A DNA stretch of 12,891 bases, taken from assembly GCA_016283985.1 (NCBI GenBank), contig JAEENZ010000015.1:1-12891 (forward strand), in the 5' to 3' direction. Positions 6,987 to 12,891 of the stretch are shown one piece after another; position 1 is the stretch's first letter, and each line of letters starts with the position of its first letter. A program made the position numbers and the translations under genes. The notes below the pieces were generated by a model that saw nothing but the letters and a program-made list of their open reading frames with translations, made no database searches and was not told the DNA's origin. This stretch comes from Bacteroidales bacterium (GTDB lineage: Bacteria > Bacteroidota > Bacteroidia > Bacteroidales > UBA932).

Positions 6987-8302
6987 TATATCAGGTGCTG
7001 CCCAGATTCTGGGGAAAAGGCAAGTTTTCGGATTGGGATTCAAAGACTTTCAGCTATCTCAAGTCGCTGAACGTCAGTGCGGTATGGTATACCGGAGTAA
7101 TACGTCACGCCAGCGGAAGACCCTATGTCAAGGGCGACCCCGGATCCCCGTATTCCATCGAAGACTACCATGACGTGAATTCCTATCTTGCCGATGTGCC
7201 GGAACGCAGGATGGAGGAGTTCGGAAATCTTGTCTCCCGTACCCACAGAGCCGGATTGAAGGTGATAATAGACTATGTCCCTAACCATGTCTCCCCTGAC
7301 TGCAAGGACCTCCCAAAACATGATTGGTGCGACTACGACTGGACTGATACCCGCAAGGTTGACTACGGGAAGCAGGAAACCTGGGAGAAGATGCTGGAAA
7401 TAGTACTTTTCTGGGCTTCCACGGGCATAGACGGGCTGCGCTGCGATATGGTGGAGATGGTGCCTCCGGAGTTCTTCAAGTGGCTGATAGCCAATGTGAA
7501 GAAGTATTATCCGGAGCTTATGTTCATAGGCGAGGTCTACGACAAATCCAACTACCGGCGTTATATTACGGACCTGGGCTTCGATCTTCTATACGACAAG
7601 TCCGGGCTGTACGACAACCTGCGCGCCATCATCTGCAATGGTGCTTCCGCCCGGAACATAACCCGCAACTGGCAGTTCCTGCAGGACCTGCAGCCCAACA
7701 TGCTCAATTTCCTTGAGAATCACGACGAGCAGCGTTTCGCCTCGCCATGGTTCGCCGGGGATGCCGGAAAGGCCTTCCCCGCCCTGGCCGTCGGGGCCCT
7801 TTTCAACGGTGCGTCCTATATGATATATGCCGGGCAGGAGATTGGAGCGGATGCATCCGAAGGCGCTGAAGGAAGGACTTCCATTTTCAACTGGACGCAT
7901 CCTGAACCACTGAAAAGACTGTATTCCTATATACATACAGGAAAGGGACTTACGCAGGGTGAGATGAATCTTTTATCGAGATACCGCGAGCTGCTCGGAA
8001 ACCTCGATTCTCCTGTCTTCTCCGGAGGTTTCAACTACGATCTCTGCTGGTGCAATTCCATACTTCTCGGCTTCGATCCCGAGAAGCATTTCGCCTTCCT
8101 GCGCTACAAGCGCCTACCCCGCAAACGTAAGGCAGAAGCCGTGCTTGTGGTCTGCAATTTCTCGGGCGAGAGCACGGAAATGCAGATCAACATTCCGGAA
8201 GATCTCCGGCAGAAAAAGGAACTGGGCTGGCTGCCTCAGCGGGTGAAGGTTTCCCTGAAGCCCTGGGATGCGTACACGATGCCTTTGACATCCACGCAGT
8301 AG
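6977..8302 (+). CDS. Cytoplasmic alpha-amylase-family glycoside hydrolase (GH13, 441 aa)
   Basis: The four conserved GH13 regions are present: region I DYVPNH (residues 99-104), region II GLRCD with nucleophile Asp157, region III GEV with acid/base Glu186, and region IV ENHD with His249 and Asp250. The N-terminal strand VIYQVLPRFWG is the first beta strand of the (beta/alpha)8 barrel, and the segment after about residue 355 is the small C-terminal beta domain ending LKPWDAYTM. There is no signal peptide, so it likely acts on alpha-glucans or maltooligosaccharides in the cytoplasm; the subfamily and bond specificity cannot be assigned by eye. ATG 6977 overlaps the methyltransferase stop by ten bases (ATGGAAGTAA). 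The last 67 bases overlap the convergent gene at 8236-9105. Confidence 0.92.
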   Translation: MEVIYQVLPRFWGKGKFSDWDSKTFSYLKSLNVSAVWYTGVIRHASGRPYVKGDPGSPYSIEDYHDVNSYLADVPERRMEEFGNLVSRTHRAGLKVIIDYVPNHVSPDCKDLPKHDWCDYDWTDTRKVDYGKQETWEKMLEIVLFWASTGIDGLRCDMVEMVPPEFFKWLIANVKKYYPELMFIGEVYDKSNYRRYITDLGFDLLYDKSGLYDNLRAIICNGASARNITRNWQFLQDLQPNMLNFLENHDEQRFASPWFAGDAGKAFPALAVGALFNGASYMIYAGQEIGADASEGAEGRTSIFNWTHPEPLKRLYSYIHTGKGLTQGEMNLLSRYRELLGNLDSPVFSGGFNYDLCWCNSILLGFDPEKHFAFLRYKRLPRKRKAEAVLVVCNFSGESTEMQINIPEDLRQKKELGWLPQRVKVSLKPWDAYTMPLTSTQ

Positions 8303-9105
8303 AGCTCTTTACCTACAAAGAAAAGGGACTCCGGTTCGTTGGGGATACCTGCGGACAGTAGGTCCATGCACCACAGTTCGCGCCCGGTTTCGAGGTCGTA
8401 GCAGACTATGGCGGAGTCCCCCGCCATGCCGAAAACCTGATACATCTTTCCGTCCCTGATGACGGCTCCCTGTGTGGCCAGCCGGAAGGCATAATTGCGG
8501 CGTGCAAGTATGTCTGATGCCGAAATGCTCACTTCGCCGTATCCGGCGGCAGGAAGCTTGAAGCGGAGCAGCTGGAGGCCATTCCCGAAGCGGGCATCGT
8601 TCCAGCTCTCGCGGCTGTAGCCGGTGACATAGAATTCCCCTTTCTCATTGTCCAGCACGAGGTTGGGATACCAGACGCCCATGACCGCAGGTTCGGGAAG
8701 GACGATCTTCTGGATCAGCTCTGCGCCGTACTCCCCTTTCTTGCCCGTTATACGGAACGCGCATATACAATGCTCGTTCCTGTTCTCCTGGCTCACGTAA
8801 ACCAAGGGTATCCTGTCTCCTTTAACCAGATAGATATCAGATACGCAGGCATTGTTGCAGTGCCAGGTCTTTCGGCCTTCCAGGGGGATGCGCTGCAGGT
8901 GTCTGCCGTCTTTCAAGGAGAAAACGTCTATGGCTGGGGCGCCGTCCATGAACTGGAAGATGCAGCCGTCAGCCGCTATGCCGCCCTGCCTTGAACCGGG
9001 GACCTTGCTTTCCGGATTCTCGCGGAATGCTTCCTTGAAAAACTGTGCGTTCGCGGGCCATGCCGCCAGCAGAACGGAAGCCAGGAGGATGAGTGTCTTT
9101 TTCAT
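8236..9105 (-). CDS. Exported beta-propeller-like protein of unknown function (289 aa)
   Basis: The start MKKTLILLASVLLAAWPANA is a clear Sec signal with predicted cleavage before QFF; no lipobox Cys is present. The mature part is built of short beta-rich repeats separated by Gly/Asp turns, for example IDVFSLKDGRHLQRI, IPLVYVSQENRNEHCICAF, EKGEFYVTGYS, GKMYQVFGMAGDSAIVCYDL and GKELYCVDVKGIVY. This is the pattern of six-bladed or PQQ-like beta-propellers that are common as uncharacterised exported proteins in Bacteroidales. Four cysteines in or near the third repeat (HCNNAC, HCIC) could form disulfides. I do not recognise a specific family. Its final 67 bases run antisense through the GH13 coding region. 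It faces away from pfp and has its own -7 element right before the start. Confidence 0.75.
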   Translation of the reverse strand: MKKTLILLASVLLAAWPANAQFFKEAFRENPESKVPGSRQGGIAADGCIFQFMDGAPAIDVFSLKDGRHLQRIPLEGRKTWHCNNACVSDIYLVKGDRIPLVYVSQENRNEHCICAFRITGKKGEYGAELIQKIVLPEPAVMGVWYPNLVLDNEKGEFYVTGYSRESWNDARFGNGLQLLRFKLPAAGYGEVSISASDILARRNYAFRLATQGAVIRDGKMYQVFGMAGDSAIVCYDLETGRELWCMDLLSAGIPNEPESLFFVGKELYCVDVKGIVYASQGFRETFTR

Positions 9106-9112
9106 ATCTTTA

Positions 9113-9120
9113 CAAAGATA
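9113..9120 (-). promoter_or_regulatory. -7 element for the exported propeller gene
   Basis: The minus strand reads TATCTTTG, an exact TAnnTTTG match, seven bases before ATG 9105. The predicted leader is thus only a few nucleotides. The sequence from the box through the start, TATCTTTGTAAAGATATG, is almost the same as the tamL one (TATATTTGTAAGATATG). No good -33 TTTG is present at the expected distance. Confidence 0.55.
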
Positions 9121-9129
9121 AGAAAAGTA

Positions 9130-9160
9130 TATGCCGTTTGCATGTTTTTTCTTAACTTTG
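9130..9160 (+). promoter_or_regulatory. Promoter for the pfp-ligA-yihY run
   Basis: TAACTTTG at 9153-9160 matches the -7 consensus exactly. The -33 position 19 bases upstream holds TATG (9130-9133), three of four matches to TTTG. Transcription would begin near 9163-9167, leaving a leader of about 31-35 nt before ATG 9198 and placing the in-frame GTG at 9162 upstream of, or at, the transcript end. Confidence 0.6.
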
Positions 9161-9197
9161 CGTGCGTAGTTATGTAGAAATACACTTTATCATCATT

Positions 9198-10427
9198 ATG
9201 AAAGATTCAATAATCATCCTTTGCGGCGGCGGCCCTGCTCCTGGCATGAACACCGTCGTTTGCTCTGTAGCAAAGACTTTCCTCTCCAACGGCTATCGCG
9301 TAATCGGCCTTCACGGCGGTTATTCCGGCCTTTTCAGCAAGGCTCCCCGCACAGAAGACATCGACTTCTTCAAGGCTGACGCATATTTCAACCGCGGCGG
9401 TTCCTATCTCCAGATGAGCCGTTTCAAGCCCACGGACGAGGATTTCGAGAAGAACTTCAACCTCGGCCTGTTCAAGGACAACAACATCAAGCTCCTCGTG
9501 ACCGTCGGCGGCGACGATACCGCATCCACCGCCAACCGCATCGCCAAGTTCCTCGAGGCCAAGCAGTATCCCATCCACAATATCCACGTGCCCAAGACGA
9601 TCGACAACGACCTTCCTCTGCCCGGCAACGCCCCTACCTTCGGATTCAACTCCGCAAAGGACGAGGGCGCACACCTCGCACGCACCGTGTATGAAGATGC
9701 CCGCACCTCCGGCAACTGGCTTCTGATCAGCGCAATGGGCCGCAGCGCAGGCCATCTGGCCCTTGGTATCGGCGAGGCCACCCACTGCCCTATGACCATT
9801 ATCCCGGAGATGTTCAACAAGACGGCCATCAACCTCGACAAGATAGTCAAGCTGGCCATCTCCGCCATCCTCAAGCGCAAGATCCTCGGAATCCCCTACG
9901 GCACCGTGGTGGTCGCCGAGGGCGTATTCCACGACCTCGATCCTCAGGAAATCAAGAACGCCGGCGTAACCATGACCTACGACGAACACGGACATCCCGA
10001 GCTCGGCAAGATCAGCAAAGCCGTCCTCTTCAACGACATCCTCGATAAGGAATTCAAGAAGATAGGCCTCAAGATCAAGACCCGTCCCGTGGAGATCGGC
10101 TACGACGTCCGCTGCCAGGATCCTATCGGATACGACCTCACGTACTGCACCGAGCTTGCCATGGGAGCCTACGAGCTCTTCGCAAAGGGCGAGACCGGAT
10201 GCATGGTATATGTCGATGCCGAAGGCGAAGCCCATCCTCTCTACCTGAAGGACCTGCAGAATGCAGAAGGCAAGATCCCTCCGCGCCGCGTGAACATCGA
10301 CGGCGGCACCGCCCAGAACTACTTCTCGCATATCTGCCACTATATCACTCCTGCCGATTACGAGGCTGCGAAGAAGTACGTTCCCAATCCTGAGGACTAC
10401 GACTTCAAGAAGATTCTCGGCTGGTAA
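9198..10427 (+). CDS. pfp: 6-phosphofructokinase, pyrophosphate-dependent type (409 aa)
   Basis: The protein phosphorylates fructose 6-phosphate to fructose 1,6-bisphosphate; with PPi the reaction is near equilibrium and reversible. Visible motifs are the phosphate-binding GGGPAPGMN (residues 10-18), GGDD (104-107), PKTIDND (132-138, catalytic Asp136 and Asp138) and MGR (180-182). Asp107 and Lys133 stand where ATP-dependent enzymes such as E. coli PfkA have Gly104 and Gly124; this Asp/Lys pair is the known marker of PPi use. Length and motif set fit the roughly 400-residue microbial PFK group rather than PfkA (about 320). The start is ATG 9198: the frame is open to GTG 9162, but the extra 12 residues lie before or at the predicted transcript end. 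Codons are strongly biased to C- and G-ending forms (ATC, CTC, AAG, GGC), more than in neighbours, which suggests high expression. ligA follows after 5 bases. Confidence 0.92.
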   Translation: MKDSIIILCGGGPAPGMNTVVCSVAKTFLSNGYRVIGLHGGYSGLFSKAPRTEDIDFFKADAYFNRGGSYLQMSRFKPTDEDFEKNFNLGLFKDNNIKLLVTVGGDDTASTANRIAKFLEAKQYPIHNIHVPKTIDNDLPLPGNAPTFGFNSAKDEGAHLARTVYEDARTSGNWLLISAMGRSAGHLALGIGEATHCPMTIIPEMFNKTAINLDKIVKLAISAILKRKILGIPYGTVVVAEGVFHDLDPQEIKNAGVTMTYDEHGHPELGKISKAVLFNDILDKEFKKIGLKIKTRPVEIGYDVRCQDPIGYDLTYCTELAMGAYELFAKGETGCMVYVDAEGEAHPLYLKDLQNAEGKIPPRRVNIDGGTAQNYFSHICHYITPADYEAAKKYVPNPEDYDFKKILGW

Positions 10428-10432
10428 GTTCG

Positions 10433-12481
10433 ATGGACCGCGAGGCAGCACATAGCAGGATTCTGGAACTCAGGAAGATCCTGGAGGAAAACCGACGGCT
10501 GTATTATGTCGAGAATTCCCCTAGGATTTCCGATTTCGAGTATGATTCCCTGGAACATGAACTGGAGGCCCTGGAGGCGGATTTTCCCGAATTCGCCTCC
10601 ACCGACTCCCCTACGCAGCACGTAGGCAGCGACCTGGTTCGCGAGTTCGTGCAGCGGCCCCACCGCTATCCCATGCTGTCTCTCGGCAATACTTATTCCA
10701 TCGCGGAGGTGGAAGAATTCTCCGCACGGGCCGACAAGGCCCTCGGCACGGCCTTCACCTACTGCTGCGAACTCAAGTTCGACGGCACCGCCATTTGTTT
10801 GACGTACAGGCACGGGCGTCTCGTGCAGGCGCTTACACGCGGCGATGGTGTGGTCGGGGATGACGTTACGGAGAATGCCAAACGCATCTCCAACATCCCC
10901 CATCAGCTTCACGGAGACTATCCCGAAGAGTTCGAGATCCGGGGTGAGGTGCTGATGCCTTACAGTGCATTCGACAAGCTCAACGAGCTTCGCGTGCTGG
11001 ATGAGGAACAGCCCTTTGCAAACCCGCGCAACGCCGCATCCGGTTCGCTCAAGCTGTTGAATCCGGATGAAGTGGCCAGGCGCGGCCTGTGGTGTACCCT
11101 ATATCATATCCCTGCCCAGAGCCTGGACTTCGAATCGCACGACCAGGCCCTGCGTGCTGCGGCATCCTGGGGACTTCCGGTCTCGGACGACCGCCGTATC
11201 TGCAAGGATATCAACGAGATAAAGGCCTTCATAGACCATTGGGACGTGGCCCGGAAGAGCCTCCCTTACGCCACCGACGGCGTGGTCATCAAGATAAATG
11301 AGATGGCCTACCAGCGCGAGCTGGGATATACCGCCAAGTCGCCCAGGTGGGCCGTGGCATACAAGTTCAAGGCCGAGCAGGCCCTCACGCCCATCCTCTC
11401 GATAGATTATCAGGTAGGCCGTACGGGCGCGATAACTCCCGTGGCCAACCTCGAACCCGTCCTTCTTTCCGGCACCATGGTCAAGCGCGCGACGCTGGTG
11501 AACGAAGACCAGATACGTGCCCTGGATATCCACGAGGGCGATTATGTCTATGTTGAAAAAGGAGGAGAGATTATCCCCAAGATAACGGCCGTGGAGCCCT
11601 CCAGGCGTAAACCCGGTGCTTCAGTGCCGGAGTTTCCCAAGACATGCCCGGACTGCGGTACTCCCCTAGTGCGCGAGGAGGACGAAGCCAAGTGGTTCTG
11701 CCCGAACAGCGACGGCTGCCCCATGCAGATAAAGGGCGAGCTGCTGCATTTCAGCGGCCGCAAGGCCATGGACATCCTTGCCGGAGAAGCAACCATAGAC
11801 CAGATGTTCAGTCTGGGTCTGGTGCGCACTCCGGCAGATTTTTACGACCTCACGCTTCATCAGTTGAGCGGTCTGGAAGGATGGAGGGAAAAGTCCGCCC
11901 TGCGTTTCCGCGCGAGCCTGGACAAATCCCGCGAGGTTCCTTTCGAACGCGTGCTGTTCGCCCTCGGCATACGCTATGTGGGAGAAACCACGGCAAAGAC
12001 GGTAGCCAGGTATTTCAAGGATGTCGATACCCTTGCCGCCGCGACCGAAGAACAGCTCAAAGAAGTCCCCGACGTTGGAGACGTGTGTGCAAAGAGCATT
12101 TTCGATTATTTCAGGGATGAACGCCATCTTATTGAAATTCAAAGGCTCAAGGCGCATGGCCTAAGATTCGACGTAGAAGAAGCCGGCTCTGCTTCCTCAG
12201 ATGCCCTGGCTGGAAAGACAATAGTCATCTCCGGCACTTTCAGCATCTCGAGGGATGAGATGAAGGCGTTGATAGAGGCGAACGGAGGCAAGAATTCCGG
12301 GAGCATCAGCGGCAAGACGTCATTCCTTCTTGCAGGAGAAAAACCCGGCCCTGAGAAACTCAAGAAGTGCGAGGAACTCGGAGTACCGATAGTGGACGAA
12401 ACTGCATTCATGGCAATGCTTCCGTCCTCCCCCGCACCGGCCGCAACGGAAGACAAAGTTGAACAGTTAAGTCTTTTCTGA
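10433..12481 (+). CDS. ligA: NAD-dependent DNA ligase LigA (682 aa)
   Basis: LigA seals nicks between Okazaki fragments and in repair using NAD+. It is complete: N-terminal Ia NAD-binding region with RRLYYVENSPRISDFEYDSL (21-40), adenylation motif ELKFDG with the AMP-accepting Lys115, then GEVLMP, NPRNAASGSLK, TDGVVIK and SPRWAVAYKF. The OB fold begins near VGRTGAITPVANLEP. The four zinc cysteines are at 405, 408, 423 and 429, the same spacing as in E. coli LigA. Helix-hairpin-helix repeats follow (FALGIRYVGETTAKTVARYF and VPDVGDVCAKSIF), and a C-terminal BRCT domain covers about 593-668 (LAGKTIVISGTFS to TAFMAML). The size is normal for the family. It starts 5 bases after the phosphofructokinase stop and ends 2 bases before the next gene, so it is probably read from the pfp promoter. 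Confidence 0.97.
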   Translation: MDREAAHSRILELRKILEENRRLYYVENSPRISDFEYDSLEHELEALEADFPEFASTDSPTQHVGSDLVREFVQRPHRYPMLSLGNTYSIAEVEEFSARADKALGTAFTYCCELKFDGTAICLTYRHGRLVQALTRGDGVVGDDVTENAKRISNIPHQLHGDYPEEFEIRGEVLMPYSAFDKLNELRVLDEEQPFANPRNAASGSLKLLNPDEVARRGLWCTLYHIPAQSLDFESHDQALRAAASWGLPVSDDRRICKDINEIKAFIDHWDVARKSLPYATDGVVIKINEMAYQRELGYTAKSPRWAVAYKFKAEQALTPILSIDYQVGRTGAITPVANLEPVLLSGTMVKRATLVNEDQIRALDIHEGDYVYVEKGGEIIPKITAVEPSRRKPGASVPEFPKTCPDCGTPLVREEDEAKWFCPNSDGCPMQIKGELLHFSGRKAMDILAGEATIDQMFSLGLVRTPADFYDLTLHQLSGLEGWREKSALRFRASLDKSREVPFERVLFALGIRYVGETTAKTVARYFKDVDTLAAATEEQLKEVPDVGDVCAKSIFDYFRDERHLIEIQRLKAHGLRFDVEEAGSASSDALAGKTIVISGTFSISRDEMKALIEANGGKNSGSISGKTSFLLAGEKPGPEKLKKCEELGVPIVDETAFMAMLPSSPAPAATEDKVEQLSLF

Positions 12482-12483
12482 AG

Positions 12484-12891
12484 ATGAGAAAGTATGAGAT
12501 GACCGACAGGAAGGTAACCTGGAAAGACATAAAGGAACTCTTTACGGACAAGATCTGGGGTATGGAAACGGACTTCGCTACCGGAGCCTGGAAAACCATG
12601 GTGCGCTTCGTCAAGCTCGTCCGTATCACGTTCGATTCATTCGCCGAGCACCGCATGGGCTTCCAGTGTGTCGCCCTGAGTTACTTCGTCACGCTCGCCA
12701 TCATCCCTCTTACGGCATTCATTTTCTTCGTATCCAACGGTCTGCATCTCGCCGACAAACTGGAGATGCTGCTTACCAAGATACTCCCCAACAACCTGGA
12801 CCTGGTGAGTATCGCCATCCAGAAGGCGGACAATATCATCACCGCGGCCCAGTCAGGCCCTGTGGGAATCGTTTCCGCACTCCTGTTCATG
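12484..12891 (+). CDS. YihY/BrkB-family inner-membrane protein (N-terminal part, 3' truncated)
   Basis: The frame runs from ATG 12484 to the end of the window (136 codons, no stop). After a charged N-terminal extension of about 58 residues comes a hydrophobic segment GFQCVALSYFVTLAIIPLTA (about 61-80, continuing into FIFFVSNGL). The A-L-S-Y-F-x-x-L-x-x-x-P-L pattern is the characteristic first membrane segment of YihY/BrkB proteins, formerly misnamed ribonuclease BN. The next stretch, LLTKILPNNLDLVSIAIQ, then SGPVGIVSALLFM, fits the loop and start of the second membrane segment. The family has six membrane helices; its function is not settled. The start is 2 bases after the ligA stop, so it continues the same operon. 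Confidence 0.85.
   Translation, partial: MRKYEMTDRKVTWKDIKELFTDKIWGMETDFATGAWKTMVRFVKLVRITFDSFAEHRMGFQCVALSYFVTLAIIPLTAFIFFVSNGLHLADKLEMLLTKILPNNLDLVSIAIQKADNIITAAQSGPVGIVSALLFM

Noticed and set aside
9162..9197. GTG start at 9162 for the phosphofructokinase
   Set aside because: It lies at or before the predicted transcript start, and the added residues do not belong to the family's N-terminus, which begins just before GGGPAPGMN.
9207..10451. Long open frame on the minus strand (414 codons) opposite the phosphofructokinase
   Set aside because: The sense gene is strongly codon-biased and avoids TTA, CTA and TCA, which removes antisense stops. The antisense product is Val/Glu/Leu-rich shadow sequence.
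12484..12891. Calling the last gene a ribonuclease BN
   Set aside because: The YihY/BrkB family was misnamed; true RNase BN is a metallo-beta-lactamase-fold enzyme, and no such motif is present here.
1..12891. Mobile elements, CRISPR arrays, phage or defence systems, RNA genes
   Set aside because: No transposase or integrase motifs, direct-repeat arrays, terminal inverted repeats or tRNA-like cloverleaves were seen. Coding is nearly continuous with housekeeping-type genes, and no gap exceeds 100 bases.

Overview
This 12.9 kb window is a gene-dense stretch (roughly 54-56% GC by eye, almost no intergenic DNA) of a Bacteroidota chromosome, probably order Bacteroidales. Four intergenic promoters carry the Bacteroidota-type -7 element TAnnTTTG, exact in four cases and one base off in a fifth; two also have a good TTTG -33 element. 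Start codons mostly lack a Shine-Dalgarno sequence. Exported proteins include a lipoprotein-type Omp85 protein (TamL-like) and small outer-membrane barrels ending in Phe. The cysteate-synthase-like fragment at the left edge and the moderate-to-high GC suggest a sulfonolipid-making lineage such as Alistipes/Rikenellaceae; that placement is inference.

Layout. 2-394 (+): C-terminal end of a PLP enzyme resembling cysteate synthase. 391-1553 (-): two coupled small outer-membrane beta-barrel genes. 1632-4060 (+): a YghO-like GNAT-fold protein overlapping the AAA+ protein RarA. 4061-6226 (-): a TamL/BamA-like outer-membrane lipoprotein. 6282-8302 (+): a SpoU-family RNA methyltransferase overlapping a cytoplasmic GH13 alpha-amylase-family enzyme. 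8236-9105 (-): an exported beta-propeller-like protein whose 3' end overlaps the amylase. 9198-12891 (+): a tight run of pyrophosphate-type phosphofructokinase, NAD-dependent DNA ligase LigA and the start of a YihY/BrkB-family membrane protein that runs off the window.

How the genes fit together. Most are housekeeping: fork maintenance (RarA, LigA), glycolysis and glucan turnover (PPi-PFK, GH13), RNA modification (SpoU) and envelope building (TamL, barrels, YihY). There are no tRNAs, rRNAs, insertion sequences, CRISPR arrays or phage genes, and no clear new defence or mobile system. The points most worth a second look are the possible sulfonolipid link between the cysteate-synthase-like gene and the nearby GNAT-fold acyltransferase candidate, the nearly leaderless divergent promoters at 6226-6285, a 67-bp convergent coding overlap at 8236-8302, and the PPi-type active site of the phosphofructokinase.
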